From Corynebacterium liangguodongii (GTDB taxonomy: Bacteria > Actinomycetota > Actinomycetes > Mycobacteriales > Mycobacteriaceae): 64,000 nucleotides of DNA. Of this stretch, positions 1 through 8,543 are shown in pieces. The stretch spans positions 434,001-498,000 of the forward strand of contig NZ_CP026948.1 in NCBI RefSeq assembly GCF_003070865.1. The letters run 5' to 3'. Below the pieces are notes generated by a model. It saw only the letters and a program-made list of their open reading frames with translations. It had not been told where the DNA came from and made no database searches. Numbering within the stretch: position 1 is the first letter of the stretch; every line of letters begins with the position of its first letter. A program made the position numbers and the translations under genes.

Positions 1-69
1 CGCGGCGATCCGCTCGACGGTGGAGATCCCGCGCGGCCCCATCCCGATGAGTGCGATGTGTGCGTCCAT
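1..69 (-). CDS. FAD/NAD(P)-binding protein, N-terminal fragment cut by the window edge
   Basis: Read on the minus strand, 69 down to 1 gives 23 codons beginning MDAHIALIGMGPRG and running off the window. The GxGxxG loop (GMGPRG) right after the first strand is a nucleotide-binding Rossmann signature, so an FAD- or NAD(P)-binding protein is likely. A TAGTGT -10 box on the minus strand (77-82) lies 7 nt before the ATG at 69, which favours a leaderless start there over the GTG at 75. It is divergent from the response regulator gene. Function beyond nucleotide binding cannot be judged from so short a piece. Confidence 0.6.
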   Translation of the reverse strand, partial: MDAHIALIGMGPRGISTVERIAA

Positions 70-97
70 GTCCACCACACTAGCTAGCATCGGGTGT

Positions 98-748
98 ATG
101 GTTGGCGTCTTTTTGGTTGATGACCACTCGGTGTTCCGGGCCGGCGTGCGCGCCGAACTGGCGGCAAAGGTCGACATCGTCGGTGAGGCAGGCACGGTCG
201 CGGAGGCTATCTCCCGCATCGACGTGGCGCGCCCGGACGTCGTGCTTGTCGACGTCCACATGCCCGACGGCGGAGGCCTCGCCGTCATCCGGGGAGTCAC
301 GGCGCCGACCCGCTTCCTCGCGCTGTCCGTCTCGGACGCCGCCGAGGACGTCATCGCGCTCATCCGGGCGGGCGCGCGCGGGTACGTGACCAAGAATATC
401 AGCGGCGCCGAGCTCGCCGAGGCCATCGAGCGGGTCAACGGCGGGGATGCCTACTTCTCCCCACGCCTGGCCGGTTTCGTCCTCGACGCCTTCGCTACGG
501 GCGGGGTGGTCGAGGATCCGGCGGGCGAGCCGGTCAAGGTCGACGACCCGCTTGTCGACGCCTTGACGCGCCGCGAACTCGAAGTCCTGCGCCTACTCGC
601 CCGCGGCTACACCTACAAAGAGATCGGTAAAGAGCTCTTCATCTCGGTCAAGACCGTAGAGACCCACGCGTCGAACATCCTGCGCAAGACCCAGACCTCC
701 AACCGGCACCAGCTGACCCGGTGGGCGGCGGACCGGGATTTGGATTAG
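98..748 (+). CDS. LuxR/NarL-type two-component response regulator
   Basis: 216 aa. The receiver domain (about residues 2-120) has the acidic pair DD8-9, phospho-acceptor D52 in VDVHMP and the conserved lysine in VTKN near residue 99. A GerE/LuxR helix-turn-helix follows (about 157-210: LTRRELEVLRLLARG, then KEIGKEL and VKTVETHASNI). It should act as a DNA-binding regulator phosphorylated by a sensor kinase, which is not in the window. The start at 98 is chosen because the receiver fold begins at VGVFLVDD and a TAGCAT -10 box (85-90) lies 7 nt upstream, suggesting a leaderless message. The open frame back to position 20 would add a non-conserved leader and overlap the divergent gene. Confidence 0.88.
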   Translation: MVGVFLVDDHSVFRAGVRAELAAKVDIVGEAGTVAEAISRIDVARPDVVLVDVHMPDGGGLAVIRGVTAPTRFLALSVSDAAEDVIALIRAGARGYVTKNISGAELAEAIERVNGGDAYFSPRLAGFVLDAFATGGVVEDPAGEPVKVDDPLVDALTRRELEVLRLLARGYTYKEIGKELFISVKTVETHASNILRKTQTSNRHQLTRWAADRDLD

Positions 749-785
749 GCACCATTCGGCCCCGAGGGGCGCTGTCTGGATCAGG

Positions 786-835
786 TAAACCCGGAGAGAT
801 AAACCCGGAGAGGTAAACCCGGAGAGGTAAACCCG
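786..835. repeat. 14-bp tandem repeat, about 3.6 copies
   Basis: The unit TAAACCCGGAGAG(A/G) occurs at 786-799, 800-813 and 814-827, and a partial copy TAAACCCG starts at 828. It lies in the gap between the response regulator and imuA. A 14-bp unit is out of phase with codons, in agreement with non-coding DNA. The rest of 749-977 holds no gene I can support. Confidence 0.85.
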
Positions 836-916
836 CGGGTCTTCCGCCTCAACTCGGAGCATGTTCGGGGTGTCCGGGTTGAGGCTGAACCCGGCCTTGG
901 CGTGGCGGGCGAGCAT

Positions 917-932
917 TAGGCTATTTGTTCGA
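917..932. promoter_or_regulatory. Candidate LexA (SOS) box upstream of imuA
   Basis: TAGGCTATTTGTTCGA matches the right half of the actinobacterial SOS box TCGAA(A/C)A-NN-TGTTCGA perfectly (7/7), but only 3/7 in the left half. It lies just upstream of a promoter (-35 TTGCTC 942-947, 17-nt spacer, -10 CATACT 965-970) that places the transcript start at the GTG of imuA at 978. SOS control of imuAB is known in mycobacteria. Assignment here is inference. Confidence 0.4.
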
Positions 933-977
933 AACGCGGCGTTGCTCATGTCGCGACCGCGGTGCATACTGTAGAGC

Positions 978-1661
978 GTGAATGGAACGGCTATTCGATT
1001 TCAGGGGAAGGGGGAGGAACCTTCCCGCAGCGCCCAGATTGCCCAGCTGCGTGCCAGGGTAGAGGCTATGGGGGGCGCCCCGGAGCCGCGCCGTTTCGCG
1101 CCGGGGGACGTCTTAGAAGTTGGCTCACAGTTTCGATCTCTCCTTCCCCGCGGGGGTCTGCCGCGCCAGGCGGTGACACACGCGAGCGAGACCGCCGCCC
1201 TGGTTGTCGAGATGCTAGAGGCAGTCACCGCGACGGGCGGTTTTGCCGGCGTGGTGGGCTGGCCGGAGCTGTCGTACGCCGGGATCTCCCATCTCGAGCG
1301 GGTCATCGCTGTGCCGGATCCCGGGATCGACCCGCTGAGCGTTGCCGGGGTGCTTGTTGAGGGCCTCGACCTCGTGGTGCTGCACTTACCGCAGCGCATC
1401 GCGCTGAGCCCGGTGCGCGCCCGCCCGCTGCTTGCCCGCGTGCGGCGTGGCCGGGCGGCGCTTATCACCGTCAACGCGGAGGTGCCTTCCCCGGCGCTGC
1501 GGCTGAGCGCGCGGGTGGTCGGCTTCCATGGCATCGGGCGCGGCTCTGGCCGCATTACGGGGTTTGACCTGCGGGTCGAGGCGGCGGGTCACCGCACGGC
1601 CTCGGCGGTGATCACGCTGGGGCAGGCGGCGGGGCGTGCCCCGCTCGAGGCGGTGCGCTAA
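978..1661 (+). CDS. imuA: ImuA-like mutasome accessory protein
   Basis: 227 aa. Its position immediately before imuB, its size and its RecA-like core (GFAGVVGWPELSYAGI, then LVEGLDLVVLHLP around 110-130) match the ImuA' accessory protein of actinobacterial translesion synthesis. ImuA' works with ImuB and the DnaE2 polymerase in error-prone repair. No intact Walker A motif is visible. Start is GTG at 978, 7 nt after a CATACT -10 box, so the message is probably leaderless. imuB starts 1 nt after the stop codon, so the two are one operon. Unlike in a contiguous imuA-imuB-dnaE2 cassette, dnaE2 lies 11 kb downstream. Confidence 0.7.
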   Translation: MNGTAIRFQGKGEEPSRSAQIAQLRARVEAMGGAPEPRRFAPGDVLEVGSQFRSLLPRGGLPRQAVTHASETAALVVEMLEAVTATGGFAGVVGWPELSYAGISHLERVIAVPDPGIDPLSVAGVLVEGLDLVVLHLPQRIALSPVRARPLLARVRRGRAALITVNAEVPSPALRLSARVVGFHGIGRGSGRITGFDLRVEAAGHRTASAVITLGQAAGRAPLEAVR

Positions 1662-1662
1662 G

Positions 1663-3231
1663 GTGCGCGTGGCCGCCGTGTGGTTCCCGGACTGGCCGGT
1701 TCAGGCCGCGCGCCTGGACGCGGACGGTGAGCTGGCAGAACCTATCGCCATCGTGCGCCAGCACAGGGTTAAGGCCTGCTCGCAGGATGCCCGCGCCCGC
1801 GGGGTGCGCCGCGGGATGAAGCTGCGTCACGCTCAGGCGCTTGTCCCGGAGCTTCAGGCGGTAGACGATGACCCGGAGCGCGACGGGCGTATGTTCGCTG
1901 GGCTCGCCGCAGGGCTCGACGATGTCGCCGCGAGCGTGGAGATCCTCCGCCCGGGACTCGCCGTGGTCGATATGGCGGCGGCGGGGAAGTTTCACGGTGG
2001 CGAAGACCGCGCCACGGAGATGCTTATTGATGCCTCCGCGCGCCGTGGCATCGACGCCTGCGCCGGGGTTGCTGATGAAATCGCGACCGCGGTGATCGCC
2101 ACGCGCGCGCAGGCCGTGGTTGAGCCGGGCGGATCCGCCCGGTTTCTGGCCTCCCAGCCGCTGCAGGTGCTGCGCGCGGAGGAGGCGCTGGGAGCCGATG
2201 CCGATACGCTCGCCGCGCTGAGCCAGCTCGGGCTGGCCACGCTGGGGGACGTGGCCGAGGTCCCGCCGCAGGCGATGGCGACCCGCTTCGGCGCACGCGG
2301 GGCACATATCCACCGCATCGCGCGCGCGGCACCCGACCGCCGAGTCGCGCCTGAACTGCCGACGCGGGATCTCGCGGTGGCGATCACCCCGGAAGACCCG
2401 ATCGAGCGCGTCGATGCCGCCGCGTTCGCCGCCCGGGCGCTCGCCGCCGGCTTGCACGAGCGGCTGAAGGAGGCGGGGAGCGTCTGCCTGCGCCTGAAGG
2501 TCACTGCGGAGCTGGGCGACGGCAGTCGGGTCGAGCGCGTCTGGCGCACCCGCGAGGCCTTGAGCGAATCCGCCACCGCGGACCGCGTGCGCTGGCAGCT
2601 CGACGGGTGGCTCACCGCCGGCGGGGCGGGGCAGATCACCTCGCTTATTCTCGAACCGCTCGAGCTCTCTGCCCCGGAGGTTCTCGGCGAGCTGTGGTCT
2701 GCGGGCACGACGCGCGACGAGGCGCTGCGGGTGGCGCAGCGGGTGCAATCCCAGCTAGGCATCGACGCGGTGGTGCAGCCCCGGCTTGTCGGCGGGCGCG
2801 GGGTGGCAGAGCGCGTGGAGCTCGTGCCTTTTGGCGAGGACGCGCCGGGTCCGGACGGCCGGCCGTGGCCAGGGGAGATCCCGCCGCCGCTCCCCGCGCG
2901 CCTCGGCGGGGGAGTAGACCACCCGGCCTCGCGCGTGAGGCTCATCGACCAGGGGGGACGCCCCGTCGGGGTGAGCGCTGAAGTGCTGCTGACCGCCGAG
3001 CCCTACGCTCTGGCCTGGGGGGAGGGGAGATACCTCGTCACAGGGTGGGCGGGGCCCTGGCCGGTGGATGCGGGGTGGTGGACGAGAGCGCCGAATAAGG
3101 TGGCGCGGATGCAGGTCGTCGGCACGCGGGAGAGCGCGCAAGGAAGCACGCGGGGAAGCGGGGAGGAGACGTGCGGCTGGCTCCTGGCGTGGACGCGCGG
3201 GAGCTGGCGTGTGGAGGCCGTCTACTCTTAA
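1663..3231 (+). CDS. imuB: ImuB, Y-family polymerase-like mutasome hub protein
   Basis: 522 aa. The fold follows DinB/UmuC (fingers region KACSQDARARGVRRGM, helix-hairpin-helix region LSQLGLATLGDVAEV near 190, little-finger domain), but catalytic acidic residues are absent. The first motif reads VAAVWFPDWPV instead of DxDxFF, and the SxDE motif is replaced by VVDMAAAG. That is the pattern of ImuB, an inactive polymerase that tethers DnaE2 to the sliding clamp. The GTG at 1663 follows the imuA stop by 1 nt; an upstream in-frame start (1636) would lie inside imuA. I do not see an obvious clamp-binding motif. Confidence 0.82.
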   Translation: MRVAAVWFPDWPVQAARLDADGELAEPIAIVRQHRVKACSQDARARGVRRGMKLRHAQALVPELQAVDDDPERDGRMFAGLAAGLDDVAASVEILRPGLAVVDMAAAGKFHGGEDRATEMLIDASARRGIDACAGVADEIATAVIATRAQAVVEPGGSARFLASQPLQVLRAEEALGADADTLAALSQLGLATLGDVAEVPPQAMATRFGARGAHIHRIARAAPDRRVAPELPTRDLAVAITPEDPIERVDAAAFAARALAAGLHERLKEAGSVCLRLKVTAELGDGSRVERVWRTREALSESATADRVRWQLDGWLTAGGAGQITSLILEPLELSAPEVLGELWSAGTTRDEALRVAQRVQSQLGIDAVVQPRLVGGRGVAERVELVPFGEDAPGPDGRPWPGEIPPPLPARLGGGVDHPASRVRLIDQGGRPVGVSAEVLLTAEPYALAWGEGRYLVTGWAGPWPVDAGWWTRAPNKVARMQVVGTRESAQGSTRGSGEETCGWLLAWTRGSWRVEAVYS

Positions 3232-3245
3232 ACGTCACACAAGTA

Positions 3246-3272
3246 TTGCGTAAATCGGGGGAAGGGTATGCT
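3246..3272 (+). promoter_or_regulatory. Promoter of the sucrase/ferredoxin-like gene
   Basis: A TTGCGT -35-like hexamer (3246-3251) and a TATGCT -10 hexamer (3267-3272) lie 15 nt apart. The -10 ends 8 nt before the ATG at 3281, so the transcript should begin at or next to the start codon. Confidence 0.45.
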
Positions 3273-3280
3273 AAGTTCCT

Positions 3281-4195
3281 ATGAGCGCCAGCACCGACGG
3301 GACCTTCTGCTCCGATGTGGAGGCGGAGCCGCTACCCGGCACCGCCAAGCAAGGCGATGTTTACGTGCTTTTTGAGTGGCCCGGCCCGTGGAGCCACGAT
3401 GTGCTCGACGGCGCAACCCTCGGCCCCGAGCTCTCGGCGCGAATCAAGGCGCACCTGAAGAAGTTCGGCGCGACCCTGCAGCTCATCCGCCACCCCACGC
3501 GCGAGGGCCGCAGGATTGATAACCACCACCTCTACATCGTCCACACCCGCATTGGGCTCACAGAGGTCAAGCATGTCGCGGGGCCCGAGGCGATCTTGGA
3601 TCTCGACCTCTCGGGCCCGGGGCTGAACCACGCGATGGCCAGGCTTAGCCCGCTGGTGCTCGTGTGCACGCACGGCAAGCGCGACCGCTGCTGCGCCGTC
3701 AAGGGCCGCCCCCTGGTCAGCGAGTTAGAAAGCCTCTACCCCTTCAACCGGGGCAGCGACGTGGTGTGGGAGTCTTCCCACCTCAAAGGGCACCGCTTTG
3801 CCGCCACGCTCATGCTCATGCCGTGGGGCTATAGCTTCGGGCGGATGAACCTCGAGGCCACCGACGCGATGATTAAGGACGCGATGCGAGGGATGTATTT
3901 CGTGCCGGGCAATCGCGGCCGTGGGATCTTCTCCGCTCCCGCGCAGGCCGCCGAGGTCGCCGTCGCCGCGCAGCTCGCCGGGAGAGGTACGCGGATTAGC
4001 TACGCGCAGCTCCAGGTTGTCGACGAAACAGTCGACGGCCAGCGTGCGAGCGTGTCGCTTGTCGACGCCCACACGGGCGCCACTTTCGACGTCACGCTTC
4101 GCCAAAGCGCCGTGAGCGGGGTGATCTCCTCGTGTGGCGAGGAACCGAAGGACGGCGTGAGCTGGGGAGTGGAAGAGATCTCTACCGGCGCATGA
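3281..4195 (+). CDS. Sucrase/ferredoxin-like family protein (Suc_Fer-like)
   Basis: 304 aa. The family core is visible: LVLVCTHGKRDRCCAVKG (about 126-142, with C129, C137, C138 as likely cluster or redox cysteines), and WESSHLKGHRFAATLMLMPWG near 173-195, with two histidines typical of this thioredoxin-like [2Fe-2S] family. Function in actinobacteria is not established; a redox role in the cytoplasm is the usual inference. Its 3' end overlaps metI, transcribed convergently, by 14 bp. Confidence 0.8.
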   Translation: MSASTDGTFCSDVEAEPLPGTAKQGDVYVLFEWPGPWSHDVLDGATLGPELSARIKAHLKKFGATLQLIRHPTREGRRIDNHHLYIVHTRIGLTEVKHVAGPEAILDLDLSGPGLNHAMARLSPLVLVCTHGKRDRCCAVKGRPLVSELESLYPFNRGSDVVWESSHLKGHRFAATLMLMPWGYSFGRMNLEATDAMIKDAMRGMYFVPGNRGRGIFSAPAQAAEVAVAAQLAGRGTRISYAQLQVVDETVDGQRASVSLVDAHTGATFDVTLRQSAVSGVISSCGEEPKDGVSWGVEEISTGA

Positions 4196-4862
4196 CCTTC
4201 TTCGCCAGCCAGTTGCCCAGGAACTGGGCGAGCTGCACCATGACCACGATGACGATCACGGCGGCGAAGGTGACGGCGGGCTGGAACTGGCGGTAGCCGT
4301 AGACGATGGCGAAGTCTCCCAGGCCGCCGCCGCCGATGTAGCCGGCCATGGCGGACATGTCAATCACGGCGATGAAGATGAAGGTGTAGCCGAGGATCAG
4401 GGGGCCGAGGGCCTCGGGCAGGATGACGGTGCGGATGATTCGCCACGGGCCGGCGCCCATGGAGCGGGCGGCCTCGATCATGCCCGGGTCGATCGAGATG
4501 AGGTTCTGCTCGACGATGCGGGCGACGGTAAACGTTGCGGAGAAGCACATGACGAATGTCGCCGCCGAGCGCCCGATGGTCGTGCCCACCGCGGCCAGCG
4601 TGATGGGGTAGAGCATGGCGATCATGATGATGAACGGGATGGGGCGGAAGAAGTTCACCAGCACGTTGATGATCCAGTAGACCGGTGTGCTCTGCAGGAT
4701 CCCGCCGGGGCGGGTGGTGTAGAGGAACAGGCCGAGGAGGAGCCCGAAGAAGCCGCCGACGACCATAGTGATGGCCACCATGAAAAGGGTGTCGCCGATC
4801 GATTCGACAAACGTGGGGCCGAGGCGCTCCCAGTTGGCCTGCGCGAGGACGAGTTGGTTCAT
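4182..4862 (-). CDS. metI: Methionine ABC transporter permease MetI
   Basis: 226 aa with about five membrane spans. The EAA loop that docks on the ATPase reads IEAARSMGAGPWRII near 135-150. It forms the membrane channel of the MetNI-Q methionine importer (D- and L-methionine in known family members). The gene overlaps the end of metN by 4 bp (ATGA type), so they are translationally coupled. It is the last gene of metQ2-metQ1-metN-metI on the minus strand. Confidence 0.93.
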   Translation of the reverse strand: MNQLVLAQANWERLGPTFVESIGDTLFMVAITMVVGGFFGLLLGLFLYTTRPGGILQSTPVYWIINVLVNFFRPIPFIIMIAMLYPITLAAVGTTIGRSAATFVMCFSATFTVARIVEQNLISIDPGMIEAARSMGAGPWRIIRTVILPEALGPLILGYTFIFIAVIDMSAMAGYIGGGGLGDFAIVYGYRQFQPAVTFAAVIVIVVMVQLAQFLGNWLAKKVMRR

Positions 4863-5887
4863 CGGACGATCTCCTCAATCTCGGTGGTGCGCTGAAGCGT
4901 GGACAAAAACTCGCTGACGGCGGCGTCGTCGCCGGTCAGGCGCACGGTCATCTTGCCAAAGGAGTGGTTTTGCAGCGTGGTCACCCCGCCGTGCACAGGC
5001 TGGACCTCGACGCCTTGACGGCGTGCGGATTCCACCGCGCCGAAAAAGCCCGAGTTCTCGCTCAAATCCACGGTGAACAGTCGGCCGGGCTGCGCGAGCA
5101 GCTCGCGCGCTTCGATCTCGTCGGGCGTGTTGCGCAAAGAGGTGGCCACGAAGCGCTTCGCCACATCGGTGCGCGGCTGCGAGAAGACCTCGTAGACGGT
5201 GCCGTACTCGACGACCTTGCCGGCCTCCATGACGGCGACCTTGTCGGCGATGGCGCGCACGACCTCCATCTCGTGGGTGATGACGACGATGGTGATGCCG
5301 AACTCCTCGTTGACGCGGCGCAGCACGCCGAGCACCTCGCGGGTGGTCTCTGGGTCGAGGGCGGAGGTGGCTTCGTCGGCAAGCAGGAGCGAAGGGTTGG
5401 TCGCGAGCGCGCGCGCGATGCCTACGCGCTGCTTCTGCCCGCCCGAGAGCTGCTCGGGGTAGTTCGAGCCGCGGTCGGAAAGGCCGACGAACTCGAGCAG
5501 CTCCGCGACGCGCTTTTTGCGTTGCGACGCCCCCATGCCAGCAATCGTGAGCGGGTACTCGATGTTGCCCGCGGCGGTGCGGGAGTTAAACAGGTTGAAC
5601 TGCTGGAAGATCATGCCCACGCCGCGGCGGATGGAGCGCAGCTCGTGCTCTTTCATCCCGACGATGTTGGTGCCGTCGAGAAGCAGCTCGCCCCCGGTCG
5701 GCATGTCGAGGCCGTTGATGAGGCGCACGAGCGTCGACTTACCGGCACCCGAGTACCCGATGACGCCGAGGATTTCACCGGGCTCGACGGTCAGGCTCAC
5801 CCCGTCGACGGCCCTGACCTCGCGTTTGCCCGTGGTAAAGACTTTGGACACGTCCCGGAACTCGACCCGGGTGCCGGTGGTAGCCAT
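4859..5887 (-). CDS. metN: Methionine ABC transporter ATPase MetN
   Basis: 342 aa. Walker A GYSGAGKST, signature LSGGQKQR, Walker B SLLLADEATSALDP and the switch histidine in VVITHEMEV are all intact. The C-terminal roughly 90 residues (from about 255) match the NIL domain that senses cytoplasmic methionine and inhibits transport in known MetN proteins. The start ATG at 5887 abuts the metQ1 stop codon. Confidence 0.94.
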   Translation of the reverse strand: MATTGTRVEFRDVSKVFTTGKREVRAVDGVSLTVEPGEILGVIGYSGAGKSTLVRLINGLDMPTGGELLLDGTNIVGMKEHELRSIRRGVGMIFQQFNLFNSRTAAGNIEYPLTIAGMGASQRKKRVAELLEFVGLSDRGSNYPEQLSGGQKQRVGIARALATNPSLLLADEATSALDPETTREVLGVLRRVNEEFGITIVVITHEMEVVRAIADKVAVMEAGKVVEYGTVYEVFSQPRTDVAKRFVATSLRNTPDEIEARELLAQPGRLFTVDLSENSGFFGAVESARRQGVEVQPVHGGVTTLQNHSFGKMTVRLTGDDAAVSEFLSTLQRTTEIEEIVR

Positions 5888-6774
5888 TACTTGTACTCCT
5901 CCGTGAGCTTATCGAGGATGGCGTTGAGCTCTTCCTTATCGCGCTTGACCTGGACGGCGGTGCCGCCGGAGTCCTTGTTGAGCGCGTCGGTGACCTCGGG
6001 GGAGTGCCACACCTCGACCAGCCGCGCGTAGATCGGGTTGTCCACGTCCTCCGCGCGCACCGTGAACACGTTGATGTAGGGCTCCGCAAGCTCAGAGTTC
6101 GGGTCGTCCGCGGCGACGGAGGAGGCCGGGTCGATCCCTGCGCGGGAGAGCCAGTTGTTGTTGATCACGGCCGGGCGACCCTCGTGGTAGGCCGAGGGGG
6201 TCTGCGAGGCGTCGACGGCGACGACGGAGACCTTGGAGGCCGCCGCGTCGATATCCGCCGGTGTCGGGGTGAGCTTCGGCGCCCCGTCCTTCAGGGTGAC
6301 CAGGCCGGCCTGAACGAGCACGTTAATAGCGCGTCCCTGGTTGGACGGGTCGTTGGGCACGGCGACCTCTTCGCCCTCGATGCCGTCGAGCGAGGAGTGG
6401 TCCTTCCAATACAGGCCCAAGATGTTGATCTCCCCGGAGCCGATGATGCGCAGGTCCTTGCCCGCCGAGGCGTTGTACTGCGCCTGGTAGTTGATGGTCT
6501 GGAACTTCGAGACCTCGATCTGGCCCTCGTCGAGCGCGGGGTTGACCGGCGGGTACTCGGTAAACTTCTCGATATTGAGCTTGATGCCCTCGTCCTTGGC
6601 CTTCTGCTCGAAGGCGGTCCAGGCTTGCTGGTCCGCGTCCGTGGTACCGATCTTGATGGTCACGGTGTCGTTGCCCTCGCCCGGGGCGTTCTCGCCGGAT
6701 TCGCTGCCGCAGGCGACGAGGCCGGCGGCGGCGAGGACGGTGGCGGCTGCGGTCGCCGCAATGCGCTTGAACAT
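5887..6774 (-). CDS. metQ: Methionine-binding lipoprotein MetQ (copy 1)
   Basis: 295 aa. A lipoprotein signal peptide ends in the lipobox LVAC with acylated Cys at residue 22. The mature NlpA-type binding fold follows (VTIKIGTTDADQQAW at the start, EVAVPNDPSNQGRAINVL in the middle). It should be anchored on the outer face of the membrane and deliver methionine to MetNI. It is one of two tandem copies; the next gene upstream on the same strand is its paralogue. Confidence 0.92.
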   Translation of the reverse strand: MFKRIAATAAATVLAAAGLVACGSESGENAPGEGNDTVTIKIGTTDADQQAWTAFEQKAKDEGIKLNIEKFTEYPPVNPALDEGQIEVSKFQTINYQAQYNASAGKDLRIIGSGEINILGLYWKDHSSLDGIEGEEVAVPNDPSNQGRAINVLVQAGLVTLKDGAPKLTPTPADIDAAASKVSVVAVDASQTPSAYHEGRPAVINNNWLSRAGIDPASSVAADDPNSELAEPYINVFTVRAEDVDNPIYARLVEVWHSPEVTDALNKDSGGTAVQVKRDKEELNAILDKLTEEYK

Positions 6775-6783
6775 CGTGTGCTC

Positions 6784-7680
6784 CTACTTCTTCTCGAGCT
6801 TGGTCAGGATGTCGTTGAGTTCGGCCTTGTCGCGCGTGACCTCAACGGAGGTGCCCTTGGAATCCTGCTCGTTGGCCTCGATGACCTTCGGGTCGTGCCA
6901 GATCTCGACGAGCTTGTTCAGGGTCTCGTTATCGATATCGCCCGCGCGGGCGGCGAAGACGTTGATATAGGGCTCGGCCTCCGGAGAGTTCGGGTCGTCC
7001 TCGAAGATGGCCAGGTCCGGCTCGATGCCGGCGCGATCGAGCCAGGTGTTGTTGATAATCGCCGGGCGGCCCTCGTTGTAGGCGGCCGGGGTCTGGGAGG
7101 CATCGACCGGCACGATGGTTACCTTCGACGCCTTCTTATCGACGTCCGCCGGCGTCGGGGTCAGCGGATCCGCCACACCGTCAGTGAGCTTGACCAGGCC
7201 GGCCTGCACCAGCACGTTAATTGCGCGGCCCTGGTTCGACGGGTCGTTGGGCACCGCGACCTCCTGGCCCTCGATGCCGTCGAGGGAGGTGTGGCCCTTC
7301 CAGAACAGCGCCAGCGGCACGATCTCGGTCGAGCCGACGATGCGCAGGTCCTTGCCGGAGGACGCGTTGTACTCCGCGAGGTACTTGATGTGCTGGAACT
7401 TGTTGACATCCAGCTCGCCCTGCGCCAGCGCCTCGTTGACCGGGGCGTAGTCCGAAAACGGCACGATCTCGAGGTTAATGCCCTGCTCGGCGGCAAGGTC
7501 GTGGAAGACCGACCACGCCTGCTGGTCTGCCTCAGTCGTGCCGATCTTGATGGTGGTCTGGCCGTTGGCATCCGTCGAGCCGGGGGTGGCGGGCTCGGCG
7601 GACTCGCCGCCGCACGCAACGAGGCTGGTGGCCGCGAGGCCCGCGGCGGCGATGGTGGCGATCACGCGGTTGAGGTGCAT
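6784..7680 (-). CDS. metQ: Methionine-binding lipoprotein MetQ paralogue (copy 2)
   Basis: 298 aa, paralogous to the downstream MetQ: both contain IEG(E/Q)EVAVPNDPSNQGRAINV and the same overall plan. The lipobox is LVAC with Cys at residue 23. The start at 7680 (MHLNRVIATI) is chosen because AAAGGAG lies a few bases upstream; the longer reading from 7731 adds 17 non-signal residues. It is the first gene of the operon. The pair may differ in ligand (for example D- versus L-methionine or a dipeptide), which the sequence does not show. Confidence 0.9.
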   Translation of the reverse strand: MHLNRVIATIAAAGLAATSLVACGGESAEPATPGSTDANGQTTIKIGTTEADQQAWSVFHDLAAEQGINLEIVPFSDYAPVNEALAQGELDVNKFQHIKYLAEYNASSGKDLRIVGSTEIVPLALFWKGHTSLDGIEGQEVAVPNDPSNQGRAINVLVQAGLVKLTDGVADPLTPTPADVDKKASKVTIVPVDASQTPAAYNEGRPAIINNTWLDRAGIEPDLAIFEDDPNSPEAEPYINVFAARAGDIDNETLNKLVEIWHDPKVIEANEQDSKGTSVEVTRDKAELNDILTKLEKK

Positions 7681-7735
7681 GAGTGCTCCTTTATGTAGGG
7701 GGAGATTGACGTCGGGAACTGAATCTATCACCTTC

Positions 7736-7751
7736 CGTACCGCTTAGTCTA
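7736..7751 (-). promoter_or_regulatory. Candidate McbR operator upstream of metQ2
   Basis: CGTACCGCTTAGTCTA has a perfect right half (GTCTA) and a poor left half (CGTAC) against TAGAC-N6-GTCTA, the site of the C. glutamicum methionine/sulfur repressor McbR. It lies about 55-70 nt before the metQ2 start, as expected for repression of a methionine importer. Inference only. Confidence 0.3.
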
Positions 7752-7865
7752 TTGTCTTGCACAACCGGGTCTGCATCTGTGGGGCTGTGCTGGTTTTTTG
7801 GGGGGGTGTTTTGGTGCGGGATGGCGGGGTGGCCTAGATGGGAAACCCCGCAGATCGGCCCCACA

Positions 7866-8543
7866 CTAAGACATCGCCCCGCCCACCGAAAAGGAGCCCA
7901 GCGCCCCGCGCGCCGCCTCGGTAAACGCGCCGGGCTCCAGCGAACCCATCCCGGCGGGCAGGCAGCCGATCAGCGGCACGCCGGTGACCACGGGCAGCTC
8001 CGCGACGTTGAGGCGCGTGGCCAGGTCGGGCTCCTGCGCGAGGGAACCGCCGATCAGCCCTAAAACGGTCAGGCCGCGGGCGCGGGCTGCCTCGACGGTG
8101 AGCTCGGCGGCGTTGAGGCTGCCGAGGCCGAGGGAGGTGACGACGATGAGGGGGGCGTTGAGGTCAGAGGCGATATCGGCAAGCGTGAAGGTATCGGCGA
8201 GGCGGACGAGGAGTCCGCCGGCGCCCTCGACGAAAAGGACGTCCGTGGTGGACTCGAGGCCGCGGAGCCAGGCGAGAAGCTCGGCGCGGTCGGCTTGGGG
8301 GATTCCGGCGCGGCGGGCGGAGAGGTTAGGGGCTAATGGCTCGGGGTAGCGGGCGAACTCGTGCGTCGTCACGCGGGCGAGCGAGGCCACGCTCGCGGCG
8401 TCGCCCGCGCCCTGCGGCTCCCCGGTTTGCAGCGGCTTGGCCACCGCCACGCGCCGCCCCGTCCCCTTGACCACGGAGGCTAAAGCGGCGGTGGCGACGG
8501 TCTTACCCACGTCGGTGTTCGTTCCCGTGACACAGATGATCAT
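7866..8543 (-). CDS. bioD: Dethiobiotin synthetase BioD
   Basis: 225 aa. The P-loop GTNTDVGKT (residues 6-14) is the hallmark of BioD, which closes the ureido ring of biotin using ATP and CO2. EGAGGLLVRL (about 107) and SLGLGSLNAAELT match further BioD motifs. The start ATG at 8543 overlaps the bioA stop by 4 bp. The open frame extends far upstream inside bioA, but only this start gives the normal length. Confidence 0.95.
   Translation of the reverse strand: MIICVTGTNTDVGKTVATAALASVVKGTGRRVAVAKPLQTGEPQGAGDAASVASLARVTTHEFARYPEPLAPNLSARRAGIPQADRAELLAWLRGLESTTDVLFVEGAGGLLVRLADTFTLADIASDLNAPLIVVTSLGLGSLNAAELTVEAARARGLTVLGLIGGSLAQEPDLATRLNVAELPVVTGVPLIGCLPAGMGSLEPGAFTEAARGALGSFSVGGAMS

Noticed and set aside
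593..967. 124-codon minus-strand frame over the 14-bp repeats
   Set aside because: Overlaps the response regulator 3' end and depends on a non-triplet repeat; no family likeness.
4964..7698. Long plus-strand frames (4964-6031, 6004-7698)
   Set aside because: Antisense to metN and metQ genes; His/Arg/Val-rich composition without motifs.
7751..7865. T- and G-rich stretch after GCACA/TGTGC as a terminator
   Set aside because: A weak 5-bp stem with a T-run on the plus strand, but no plus-strand gene ends there.
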